Below, in pieces: positions 24,310-30,762 of a stretch of 36,056 nucleotides of DNA. How positions within the stretch are numbered: the stretch's first letter is position 1; each line of letters begins with the position of its first letter. The notes beneath the pieces are model-generated. The model saw only the letters and a list, made by a program, of their open reading frames with translations, made no database searches and had not been told where the DNA came from. Source of the stretch: a virus; IMG/VR virus record IMGVR_UViG_3300043774_000088, positions 1 through 36,056 of that record; one strand, 5' to 3'. Both the position numbers and the translations under genes were made by a program.

Positions 24310-25646
24310 TGAAGTTGATCCTTAATTCTTTGTCCAAGCCACGCCACAACTGGCACGGCCCAACTGTTGCCAAGCGCTTTATACCTTGGACCATCTGGCG
24401 ACTCAGCTGCTTTGCGCCATGGGATGTTGGTGTAGCCATCGGGAAAGCCTTGCAAGCGCTCACACTCTGTGGGTGTCAGTCTGCGCACGGCCATGGATTG
24501 CATCACCCCAATGCCACCTTGGTTTTTACTTGGGTTAGGGTCAAATGTGTCAATGGTTTTGGCCAAGTCAACTTCACGACATCCACTGTTTGGATTACTT
24601 GACTTCATGCTATTGCTTGACAGGCTATCAAAGGCATAGGCCACAGCATGACTGTCGCCTTTGGTCAATGTGTTCATTGGATCACCAGGTTGGCCAATAC
24701 CAAGACCATTGCCTTTGCCCATGGTTTTGTCGCCATTCTTGCCTGCGTGGCGCGTGGCTTGGTCATGGATAGGGATGGGCAGCATATGACCAGCCTGCGC
24801 ATTTTGAGCGCGTTGAGCGCCAATTCTGCAATCAATAGAGCCGACAATTTGCGGGATCAATCGACCAGTGTATGCATCTTGGCCGCTGTACGCACCAGGA
24901 TGAGTATCTGCACATAAAGCGCCTACTGTGCGCTGCAAGCCCCCTGAGTCAAAGCCTGCGTCAGTGCTGGCGGCAGAACTTTCCCCCTCTTTTCGGCTCG
25001 GCGCAGTATCCCTGCGCAAGCCCTCGAACTCAAAAAGAACCTCTGTGGGATTGATGTCGTCTCTAGCACTTGCGACAACGAACACACGGCGGCGGCGTTG
25101 GGCCACTCCGAAATATTGGGCATCGAGGACTCGCCACGCGACTGTTCTTTGGGGGCCAAACACACAACCAGCGTTTGACCATCTTTCCCCTGGCGCTGTG
25201 ATCGGCTCACTTTCACCGGCAAGCGCTCCAAGAAAGCAGCCGAAGGCATTGTCTTTGGTGTTGAGGACTCCTGGCACGTTTTCCCAGAAGACGATTGCTG
25301 GAGAATCTCCTCGAAGAGATCGAACATGGTCAATTGCATTTGCTATCCCTACAAAGGTGAGTGAAAGATTGCCTCTGGCATCATCCAGAGAATTACGAAG
25401 GCCAGCCACAGAAAAGGCTTGGCATGGAGTGCCGCCGCAGAACAAGTCTGGAGCTTCAACTTGGCCAGACAGAATCTTCTCTGGCAAGAGTGTCATGTCC
25501 CCATGGTTTGGGACATTAGGGTAGTGGTGCTTTAAGACTGCACAAGGGAATGGCTCAATCTCAGACAGCCAAGCCGCTTCCCATCCAAGTGGATGCCAGG
25601 CGACAGATGCTGCTTCAATACCAGAGCAAACAGAGCCGAATTTCAT
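24306..25646 (-). CDS. DNA (cytosine-5) methyltransferase
   Basis: A 446-residue C5 methyltransferase. Motif I is FGSVCSGIEAASVAW, motif IV is GGTPCQAFSVAG with catalytic Cys75, motif VI is FWENVPGV with Glu122, motif VIII is AQRRRRVFVV near 182-190, and a C-terminal ALGNSWAVPV supplies motif X. The region from about 200 to 380 (with GALCADTHPGAYSGQDAYTG) is the target-recognition part, so the recognition site cannot be read by eye. It probably marks phage DNA against host restriction, since no partner endonuclease is next to it. The start overlaps the upstream stop (ATGA). Confidence 0.94.
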   Translation of the reverse strand: MKFGSVCSGIEAASVAWHPLGWEAAWLSEIEPFPCAVLKHHYPNVPNHGDMTLLPEKILSGQVEAPDLFCGGTPCQAFSVAGLRNSLDDARGNLSLTFVGIANAIDHVRSLRGDSPAIVFWENVPGVLNTKDNAFGCFLGALAGESEPITAPGERWSNAGCVFGPQRTVAWRVLDAQYFGVAQRRRRVFVVASARDDINPTEVLFEFEGLRRDTAPSRKEGESSAASTDAGFDSGGLQRTVGALCADTHPGAYSGQDAYTGRLIPQIVGSIDCRIGAQRAQNAQAGHMLPIPIHDQATRHAGKNGDKTMGKGNGLGIGQPGDPMNTLTKGDSHAVAYAFDSLSSNSMKSSNPNSGCREVDLAKTIDTFDPNPSKNQGGIGVMQSMAVRRLTPTECERLQGFPDGYTNIPWRKAAESPDGPRYKALGNSWAVPVVAWLGQRIKDQLQ

Positions 25647-25918
25647 GGCGTGTTTTCCTTATATTTTTCCAGTGCAGAAATCTCGATGTGGTCCACCAAA
25701 GATTGCAGCAGCATGTGGGCAATGTCCACATCAGTGCCAGCGATGTATGCGTTATTGAGGGTCATGGACTCTTCAAAGTCAGGCTCATAAGGCGCGCCAA
25801 GGGAATCGGTCGAGCCTTTTTCTTCTGGGCTGTATTCCAAGAAACAGACCAGGTCAACATCTTCAACAATGGCCTTGAACTCATACAAATCTCTGGGGCA
25901 AGATGGTGTGGGTTTCAT
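25643..25918 (-). CDS. Small acidic protein upstream of the methyltransferase (91 aa)
   Basis: A 91-residue acidic protein starting MKPTPSCPRDLYEFKAIVED, with LEYSPEEKGSTDSLGAPYEPDFEES and a helical end (VDIAHMLLQSLVDHIEISALEKY). The start at 25918 is supported by AGGAGAG just upstream; the twelve extra in-frame codons belong to the 47-aa gene. It overlaps the methyltransferase start. No family is recognised. High acidity recalls DNA-mimic or anti-restriction proteins, but that is only a loose analogy. Confidence 0.68.
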   Translation of the reverse strand: MKPTPSCPRDLYEFKAIVEDVDLVCFLEYSPEEKGSTDSLGAPYEPDFEESMTLNNAYIAGTDVDIAHMLLQSLVDHIEISALEKYKENTP

Positions 25919-26058
25919 TTTCTCTCCTGTAATGAAATCGGCATGTACACACATGCTTTACTTTTTGAATTGACAACAACCACCCCCGAATCCTTATGCC
26001 GCTTGCAATTCATGCACTTGGCATCAGGCTTTTGGGGTTGGCAGCCTAAGTAGTTCAT
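25915..26058 (-). CDS. Cys-containing micro-protein (47 aa)
   Basis: A 47-codon ORF, MNYLGCQPQKPDAKCMNCKR then HKDSGVVVVNSKSKACVYMP and a basic tail. Cys at 6, 15, 18 and 36, with the CMNC knuckle, could bind zinc. Its start overlaps the upstream gene's stop and its stop overlaps the next start, both ATGA. That double coupling, plus a ribosome site for the next gene inside its last codons, supports a real gene. Function is unknown. Confidence 0.6.
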   Translation of the reverse strand: MNYLGCQPQKPDAKCMNCKRHKDSGVVVVNSKSKACVYMPISLQERK

Positions 26059-26273
26059 GCTTCTCTGGCTTTCAGCATTGCGTCTGCCATTTCATAGGCA
26101 GCAGAGGCAAGCGTTTCATCACTTACCAATTTCAGCACTTGACCATTAGCCATCATTCCTTGCATAACCTTGGCCGCAAAGTAATCACGCAAGCTCATGC
26201 CTCTGTCTTTCCCATAATTTGGGTGAAACTGATTTTCAATTGGTGTTGATTGAGGGAATGCTGGTGTATTCAT
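26055..26273 (-). CDS. Small conserved phage protein, SLRDYFAAK type (72 aa)
   Basis: A 72-residue protein from ATG 26273: MNTPAFPQSTPIENQFHPNYG, GMSLRDYFAAKVMQGMMANG and a helical end (ETLASAAYEMADAMLKAREA). The GMSLRDYFAAKVMQG core recurs in small proteins of many phages and prophages, with no function known to me. The four codons before the chosen ATG lie in the upstream micro-gene, whose stop overlaps this start (ATGA). It is soluble with no Cys. Confidence 0.74.
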   Translation of the reverse strand: MNTPAFPQSTPIENQFHPNYGKDRGMSLRDYFAAKVMQGMMANGQVLKLVSDETLASAAYEMADAMLKAREA

Positions 26274-26365
26274 GCTGACCACCATGCGACAAGTAAAACA
26301 GCCAAGCCAACGCCAATGGCCAAGGCAGTCAAATAATCAAGGAGGGTTTCGGTTGAGGGTTTCAT
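26270..26365 (-). CDS. Single-span micro-protein (31 aa)
   Basis: A 31-codon ORF, MKPSTETLLDYLTALAIGVG then LAVLLVAWWSA, consisting mainly of one transmembrane helix. The start is preceded by the leader AAACGAAAGAAACCG, nearly identical to that of the gene at 26790. The stop overlaps the next start by ATGA. It is probably an inner-membrane peptide, perhaps acting on host membrane functions, but no family is recognised. Confidence 0.6.
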   Translation of the reverse strand: MKPSTETLLDYLTALAIGVGLAVLLVAWWSA

Positions 26366-26383
26366 CGGTTTCTTTCGTTTGAT

Positions 26384-26397
26384 GGGGCCGAGGCCCC
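26384..26397. other. Short GC-rich hairpin between minus-strand genes
   Basis: GGGGC (26384-26388) pairs with GCCCC (26393-26397) around CGAG, lying in the 41-base gap between two minus-strand genes. No T-run follows on the minus strand, so it is not a typical intrinsic terminator there. It may set differential mRNA stability between the genes. Confidence 0.45.
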
Positions 26398-26406
26398 GTG
26401 GGTTAA

Positions 26407-26790
26407 TTAAGCTGCGGCTTTCTCGGCGAATAAGCGTTTAGCCTCTGTGCCTTGATCGACATACTCATCAGAGCCATAAGCTGGATCGATCTCATCCCAA
26501 AATGTAGGGGAAATAAACTTACCAGCCTCAAGAGCTGCATTAACGCGAGCAGCTAAACGCTCTGCTTTGGCAGAAGCCTCTGCGCGCAAATCAGGGAAAA
26601 AAGCGTCACCAGTCTCTTCACAAATAACTTGCTGAGTGCCATTAAAAATGGCTTGATGACGAAAGCGCTTGCCAGCTGCATTCTCGATCAACACATAAAA
26701 CTGCTCTGCAATAAATGGGCGACCATCGCAAGCAAAGCCAGCATTGAACATGTCTGAAGCCACAAAAGCTGTAAAAGTTGTCGTTTTCAT
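26407..26790 (-). CDS. First gene of the leftward cassette, conserved hypothetical (127 aa)
   Basis: A 127-residue protein: MKTTTFTAFVASDMFNAGFA, GKRFRHQAIFNGTQQVICEETGDAFFPDLR and FISPTFWDEIDPAYGSDEYVDQG. No enzyme motif is visible, but the second half resembles small phage proteins I recall with a WDEIDP-x-YGS element. It is the promoter-proximal gene of the cassette, starting about 28 bases after a predicted start site, with the leader AAACGAAAGAAACGAATG. It therefore is probably made early and strongly. Confidence 0.7.
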   Translation of the reverse strand: MKTTTFTAFVASDMFNAGFACDGRPFIAEQFYVLIENAAGKRFRHQAIFNGTQQVICEETGDAFFPDLRAEASAKAERLAARVNAALEAGKFISPTFWDEIDPAYGSDEYVDQGTEAKRLFAEKAAA

Positions 26791-26824
26791 TCGTTTCTTT
26801 CGTTTAGGTGTTTAGGAGTAACGA

Positions 26825-26852
26825 ATTATGACAGAAAACATTTATCTGTAAA
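26825..26852 (-). promoter_or_regulatory. Sigma70-like leftward promoter
   Basis: On the minus strand, -35 TTTACA (complement of 26847-26852) and -10 CATAAT (complement of 26825-26830), 16-bp spacer. Each hexamer differs from consensus at one position. Transcription would begin near 26818 and read the leftward cassette starting at 26790. Confidence 0.72.
26831..26849. promoter_or_regulatory. Operator-like dyad in the leftward promoter
   Basis: ACAGAAAACATTTATCTGT is an imperfect 19-bp dyad: outer arms ACAGA/TCTGT are perfect, and inner AA/TT pairs match. It fills the promoter spacer and touches the -35 hexamer, so a bound dimer would block RNA polymerase. The nearby HTH protein (26906) is the obvious candidate to bind it. 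Confidence 0.6.
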
Positions 26853-26869
26853 GAATTATTTTTTGCCTG

Positions 26870-26899
26870 TTGTTTTTATACATATACCGCAATTAGAAT
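26870..26899 (+). promoter_or_regulatory. Rightward promoter giving a leaderless HTH mRNA
   Basis: TTGTTT (26870-26875) and TAGAAT (26894-26899) with 18-bp spacing. The usual start site would be at about 26906, which is exactly the A of the regulator's ATG. No ribosome site lies before that ATG. Lambda cI is made from a leaderless mRNA in the same manner. Confidence 0.55.
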
Positions 26900-26905
26900 G
26901 CGCCC

Positions 26906-27109
26906 ATGGAATCAATTCACACTATCAGGGCAAGGGCCAAGGCTCACAAGATCACCATGGCTGCGGTGTGCGAGGCCGCTGGCATCCAGCAGTCCCAAGT
27001 CAGCCGGTGGCTGTCTGGAACTGTGGAGCCTTTGTGGACATCAGTCAATCAATTGAACATTGCGCTCAATAAGCTGATCGAGGACAGATCACCAGTCATT
27101 GTCGACTGA
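26906..27109 (+). CDS. Small XRE/Cro-type HTH regulator (67 aa)
   Basis: A 67-residue DNA-binding protein of Cro size. The HTH region is ITMAAVCEAAGIQQSQVSRWLSG (about residues 16-38), where QSQVSRW is the recognition helix, followed by a helix ending ALNKLIED. There is no room for a separate dimerisation or cleavage domain, so it is not a LexA/cI-type self-cleaving repressor. It stands divergent from the leftward cassette and probably controls it through the dyad at 26831-26849. Its last 21 bases overlap the 3' end of the convergent SSB gene. Confidence 0.82.
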   Translation: MESIHTIRARAKAHKITMAAVCEAAGIQQSQVSRWLSGTVEPLWTSVNQLNIALNKLIEDRSPVIVD

Positions 27110-27649
27110 TTCGGCAGCTGGCGCCTTACCGGCCACCACGCCAAAGTCACTGGCAGCACTTGGCTTTGCACCACCAAGCGACTCACCCTTGGCCAGCAGC
27201 ATGATGTTGTTGAGGCCATACGACACACCCTTGTTGCCAGCCTGGTCATAGGCATAAGCATTTAAGCTCACACGGCCATAGTCGCCAGAGACAATGTCTT
27301 GGCTGCCAATGATGTCGTGGCCATGCATGTCCACAGCGCCAGGCTTGGTGGTTGACTTGGTGTTGAAAAAGTAGTGACCCGCATACTCTGGACCGAGTGG
27401 TGAGCCATCAGACTTGGTTTCGGTATCGCCATCACGCAAGGGATTGCGCACAGTCTTTGGAATCTTGTCCCCGAACTTGGCGGTCAATGCGGCCTTGGCT
27501 GCCGCTTTCAATTGGTTGACAGTCTCGGTGTCGGTCTTTGGGACCAGCACTTGTGTTGAGAACTCTTCTTTGCCGTTCATCTCATTCTTGCGAGCTGTCA
27601 AAGCTGAGAAATAAGAGAAGCGAACTTTACCGGTTACGACTCGTGTCAT
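27089..27649 (-). CDS. Single-stranded DNA-binding protein (DUF2815-like)
   Basis: A 186-residue protein: GKVRFSYFSALTARKNEMNGKEEFSTQVLVPKTD, HYFFNTKSTTKPGAVD and VSGDYGRVSLNAYAYDQAGNKGVSYGLNNI, characteristic of the DUF2815 OB-fold family that includes phage Enc34 SSB. The C-terminus ends acidic and aromatic (ESVDNDW), as in T7 gp2.5-type proteins that use this tail to contact partner proteins. It is the only recognised SSB here, separately transcribed leftward with an AAGGA ribosome site, and converges on the HTH gene. Confidence 0.9.
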   Translation of the reverse strand: MTRVVTGKVRFSYFSALTARKNEMNGKEEFSTQVLVPKTDTETVNQLKAAAKAALTAKFGDKIPKTVRNPLRDGDTETKSDGSPLGPEYAGHYFFNTKSTTKPGAVDMHGHDIIGSQDIVSGDYGRVSLNAYAYDQAGNKGVSYGLNNIMLLAKGESLGGAKPSAASDFGVVAGKAPAAESVDNDW

Positions 27650-27684
27650 GGTTTTTTCCTTTTAAAGGTTTAAGGGTTTTTGCG

Positions 27685-27704
27685 TTTCTGCGATTAAACA
27701 GAAA
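27685..27704. promoter_or_regulatory. Dyad overlapping the SSB promoter
   Basis: TTTCTG (27685-27690) and CAGAAA (27699-27704) form perfect 6-bp arms with an 8-bp gap, covering the proposed SSB -10 element and abutting the helicase -35. The half-site CAGAAA also occurs in the leftward operator, but with the opposite arm orientation. A regulator site is possible. Confidence 0.4.
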
Positions 27705-27720
27705 TTGCACTTTAGCACAA
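27693..27720 (-). promoter_or_regulatory. Probable promoter for the SSB gene
   Basis: Minus-strand TTGTGC (complement of 27715-27720) and TTTAAT (complement of 27693-27698), 16-bp spacer. Transcription would start near 27686, about 36 bases before the SSB start. The hexamers are moderate matches. Confidence 0.45.
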
Positions 27721-27732
27721 ATCGGATATGAT
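27705..27732 (+). promoter_or_regulatory. Sigma70-like promoter for the replication operon
   Basis: TTGCAC (27705-27710), 16-bp spacer, TATGAT (27727-27732); the -10 matches consensus at five of six positions. Start expected near 27739; AAGGA (27749-27753) precedes the helicase ATG at 27761. The -35 lies inside the spacer of the divergent SSB promoter, so the two probably compete. Confidence 0.68.
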
Positions 27733-27760
27733 GCAAACAAATTAAACGAAGGAAACGATC

Positions 27761-28987
27761 ATGCAGTTATTCCCGCATCAGCAAGAGGCCAAGCTCTTCT
27801 TGCTCTCTAGGCGCAGGGCCATACTGGCCGACCAGCCCCGTGTTGGTAAGACGCTACCCACAGCAGCAGCTGCACTAGAAAACCTCCCAGCCTTAATTGT
27901 CTGCCCAGCGATTGCCAAGACAGTCTGGGAGGCGGCTTTCAACAAGCTGGCCCCCAAGACTTCAGTCCATGTCATCAACGGCAAACGCGATGCTGGGCAG
28001 CCAAATTCAGCCGATGTGACCATCATCAACTACGATGTGCTGCAATATGGTGTTACGCATGTGGACAGATATAACGCCCTAGTTCTCGATGAGTGCCATA
28101 GGATCAAGAATCCAAAGGCTGCCAGGACAAAGGCTGCCATGCTGGCCATGAAAAAGATTGGCCATGTCTATGCCCTGTCTGGCACACCAATACCCAATCG
28201 CCCCATTGAGTTGTGGCCCATCTTGCACGGCCTTGGCATCTACCGAGGCGGCTGGTACGACTTTGCGGCCAGATACGCAAAGATGTGGTCGGCGCCATGG
28301 GGCCTAGACACCAGTGGCGCCAGCAATCTGCCAGAGCTGAAAGAACTCATGCGGCCCCATGTCCTTAGACGCAAAAAAGAAAATATCTTCAAGGACTACA
28401 AAGACCCGCAAGTGTCATTGATCACATTTGATTTGGCCAATGACAAGCGAGAGCAGGCATTTGATGCCGATGCATTGGTGGCCAATCCCAACGCCTTAAT
28501 GGCCTTTGAGGGCTTGGCAGAGATCATGCGCGAGGCCGGTATGCGCAAAGTGAAGGCCGCCAGTGAATTCATCGATGATCTCTTACAGGCCAATGAGCCG
28601 GTGGTGGTCTTTGCGCACCACAAGGATGTGGTGGCCGCCTTGCAAGATGAACTGAAAGAACACAAGCCGGTCATTGTGGTGGGAGACACATCACGGGCCA
28701 GACGCGATGCGGCCATCGAGGCTTTCCAGACCGGCAAGACCCAATGCATCATCGGCAACATTGCCGCCATGTCTGAGGGTGTGGACCTCTCGGCTGCCGA
28801 CACCATTGTCTTTGTCGAATGCACTTGGTCCACATCGGCACTGGAGCAGGCCAGTAGCAGGGTCGAGAACATCAACAAATCAGGCATCCCGCCCGTCATC
28901 TACATCCTGACCATCAGGGCATCCCTTGACCACAATGTGCTGGCCAAGGTCTTAAAGAAGCTCAATGTGGTCAACCAGATTATTTGA
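27761..28987 (+). CDS. SNF2-like superfamily 2 helicase (SMARCAL1-type)
   Basis: A 408-residue two-RecA-domain ATPase. Motif I is ADQPRVGKT (residues 23-31, in place of the usual ADxMGxGKT), motif II is LDECH with Asp110-Glu111, motif III is SGTP (140-143) followed by IPNRP. Domain 2 carries VVVFAHHKDVV, SEGVDLSAADTIVFVE and the motif VI-like EQASSRVENIN. This compact form resembles phage SMARCAL1-like enzymes that anneal or remodel forked DNA, without accessory domains. First gene of the rightward early operon; it overlaps nothing downstream but leads directly to the Mom-like gene. Confidence 0.9.
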   Translation: MQLFPHQQEAKLFLLSRRRAILADQPRVGKTLPTAAAALENLPALIVCPAIAKTVWEAAFNKLAPKTSVHVINGKRDAGQPNSADVTIINYDVLQYGVTHVDRYNALVLDECHRIKNPKAARTKAAMLAMKKIGHVYALSGTPIPNRPIELWPILHGLGIYRGGWYDFAARYAKMWSAPWGLDTSGASNLPELKELMRPHVLRRKKENIFKDYKDPQVSLITFDLANDKREQAFDADALVANPNALMAFEGLAEIMREAGMRKVKAASEFIDDLLQANEPVVVFAHHKDVVAALQDELKEHKPVIVVGDTSRARRDAAIEAFQTGKTQCIIGNIAAMSEGVDLSAADTIVFVECTWSTSALEQASSRVENINKSGIPPVIYILTIRASLDHNVLAKVLKKLNVVNQII

Positions 28988-28995
28988 GGCCAGAA

Positions 28996-29634
28996 ATGAA
29001 ATCAGATATTCAGATCAGGATCGCAGAGAGCGAGCAAGACAAGCTGATTGCCGACCAGATAGTCGAGCAGCACCACAGCTATGTGGCCAGCTCAAAGACT
29101 GTGGGCCGATGCCTTAAATACATCATCAAGCACCAGAACAAAGACATCGGCACATTCTGGATTGGCAGTGGATTCAAGCCAACACCCAAGGCAATACTGA
29201 ATTACTTTTCCATGTCTCAAAGCCAGTTTGACAAGATTTTTAACGAAGTCGCTGACAACAAAAGATTCTGTATGCGCGAGCAAATCCCCAATGCTGGCAC
29301 TCAAATACTGAGCAGCATCAGGAAGCGCGCAAAGCTAGATTGGTTTGAGTATTACAACAACGACCTGAGAGCCATCATCACCACCATTGGCGGCAACAAG
29401 CCTGGCTCGGTTTATCTGGCCGACAACTGGACCAAGATCGGCGAGACATCAGGGCTGCCAGAAAACAGGGAATCAGTCTCAATGAAATGGAATGACGCCA
29501 ACGAAATCAATGACCGGTTTGTCAAGCCAGATGGCGAGAACAAAAAGACAATCCTTATCACCAGCAACTTGCCACTGTCAAGACACCATAAACACCTAAT
29601 TAGTCTCGGCCCAAAGCAAGCAACACTTATTTAA
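28996..29634 (+). CDS. Mom/DUF4338-like putative DNA-modification protein (212 aa)
   Basis: A 212-residue protein from ATG 28996, with GAGG at suitable distance. The N-terminal QIVEQHHSYVASSKTVGRCLKYII and the C-terminal PGSVYLADNWTKIGETSGL resemble the GNAT-related Mom/DUF4338 group; that G-(S/T)-x-Y-x-A-x-NW-x-x-(I/V)-GET-x-G element is its strongest sign. Mu Mom converts adenine in phage DNA to a carbamoylmethyl form that resists restriction. Similarity here is by motif only and substrate is unknown; DUF4338 also occurs in unrelated contexts. It lies between a helicase and a nuclease in the early operon. Confidence 0.6.
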   Translation: MKSDIQIRIAESEQDKLIADQIVEQHHSYVASSKTVGRCLKYIIKHQNKDIGTFWIGSGFKPTPKAILNYFSMSQSQFDKIFNEVADNKRFCMREQIPNAGTQILSSIRKRAKLDWFEYYNNDLRAIITTIGGNKPGSVYLADNWTKIGETSGLPENRESVSMKWNDANEINDRFVKPDGENKKTILITSNLPLSRHHKHLISLGPKQATLI

Positions 29635-29646
29635 CCAGGAGAAACC

Positions 29647-30654
29647 ATGCAACATGAAACCCGTAAACACGCCCGACTCTCAGCATCCCGCACCGACAGA
29701 TTCATGCAATGCCCAGGCAGCTACAGACTCGAATCCCTCATGCCCTACGAGCCAGCCGGTGAGGCTGCTGCCATCGGCACAGCAATCCATGAACTCTCTG
29801 AGATCATTCTGTCTGGCCATGCAATCCCTGCCAACACCGACAAGGACCACATTGCGATGGCCCAAAGCTATGCAGACTTTGTCAACAATCTGGTCGAGAA
29901 TCCGCGCAAAAAGCTCATCGAAGTGAGCCTCGATGAAGGCCTCAAATCCCTGCACCCAGCGCTTGGCGGCACAGCCGATGCAGTCCTAGTCGATGGGGAC
30001 CACCTCCATGTCGTGGACCTCAAGACTGGCCGTGTGGCCGTAGACGCTACAGACAACAAGCAGCTGCTTACCTATGCCCTTGGCGCCATGAGGCAATTCA
30101 AGGCGCCAGAGCGCATCACATGCACCATGCACATCTTCCAGCCCCGTGTCGGCCACAGCAAGTGGACAGTCACAGGCCAAGACCTGATCGAGCATGGCCA
30201 GCGCCTGAAGGCCGCAGCCGAGCTGGCGCTCACAAGCGATGCACCAACAAGCCCATCACCCGATGCCTGCCGGTACTGCCGCGCCAAGACCATCTGCCCA
30301 TCCATGCGCGAAAAGGTCCAAGAGGCCGCCAGAAGCGATTTCAAACCCGACACCACTGTCACCCCTGAGATGCTGGACAACGCAGCTCTGGTGGCCGCAT
30401 GGGCCGATGCAGTGCAGTCTGCCGCCAAAGATCAAATTGCCAACGGCCAAGCAATCACCGGCTGGACCATGCGAGCTGGCCGTAAGACCAAATTCTGGAA
30501 GGATGAGAAGCTGGTCATGGAGGCATTCAAAGACAACTTGAAAGTGTGGGAGCTGAAGTCCCCCAGCGCTGTCTTAAAACTCGGGGTCGAAGTTTCCGAA
30601 GACCTAGTCGGTGAGAAGGTGGCTGCGGCCAGTCTTGTCAGGGCCAAGGAATAG
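29647..30654 (+). CDS. DUF2800 protein, Cas4-like PD-(D/E)XK nuclease with Fe-S cysteines
   Basis: A 335-residue predicted nuclease. SRTDRFMQCPGS gives Cys22, GTAIHE has His48-Glu49, GGTADAVLV has Asp111 and VVDLKTGR has Asp124 and Lys126, then QLLTYALG completes the fold. CRYCRAKTICP places Cys at 208, 211 and 217. One N-terminal plus three C-terminal Cys is the 4Fe-4S arrangement of Cas4 and AddB nucleases. Probable role is phage DNA recombination or end processing. AGGAGA lies before the ATG. Confidence 0.88.
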   Translation: MQHETRKHARLSASRTDRFMQCPGSYRLESLMPYEPAGEAAAIGTAIHELSEIILSGHAIPANTDKDHIAMAQSYADFVNNLVENPRKKLIEVSLDEGLKSLHPALGGTADAVLVDGDHLHVVDLKTGRVAVDATDNKQLLTYALGAMRQFKAPERITCTMHIFQPRVGHSKWTVTGQDLIEHGQRLKAAAELALTSDAPTSPSPDACRYCRAKTICPSMREKVQEAARSDFKPDTTVTPEMLDNAALVAAWADAVQSAAKDQIANGQAITGWTMRAGRKTKFWKDEKLVMEAFKDNLKVWELKSPSAVLKLGVEVSEDLVGEKVAAASLVRAKE

Positions 30655-30680
30655 AATCCAAACCTCATGCCAAAAGAAAA

Positions 30681-30710
30681 GACCTGGCAGCGCGTAAACA
30701 CTACCAGGTC
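30681..30710. other. Hairpin in the gap before the primase-helicase gene
   Basis: GACCTGG (30681-30687) and CCAGGTC (30704-30710) are perfect 7-bp arms with a 16-base loop. No T-run follows, so it is not a standard terminator. It lies in a 108-base gap between the DUF2800 stop and the preferred primase start, and might stabilise mRNA or bind protein. Confidence 0.5.
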
Positions 30711-30762
30711 AAAGTTCAACTCTCATGGCAACTAAATGAAACCCCAAACCAAAGGAATTTCA

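Noticed and set aside
24928-25524. 198-codon plus-strand frame opposite the methyltransferase
   Set aside because: Antisense to a gene with all C5-methyltransferase motifs; sequence is Arg/Ser-rich and domain-free.
26828-26851. Seven-codon frame (MTENIYL) with a GGAG upstream, between the divergent promoters
   Set aside because: It lies inside the leftward promoter and operator, has no clear promoter of its own on the plus strand, and is too short to support as a gene.
30667-30735. 22-codon frame (MPKEKTWQRVNTTRSKFNSHGN) before the primase gene
   Set aside because: No ribosome site, and its bases are explained by the 7-bp hairpin; not enough evidence for a gene.
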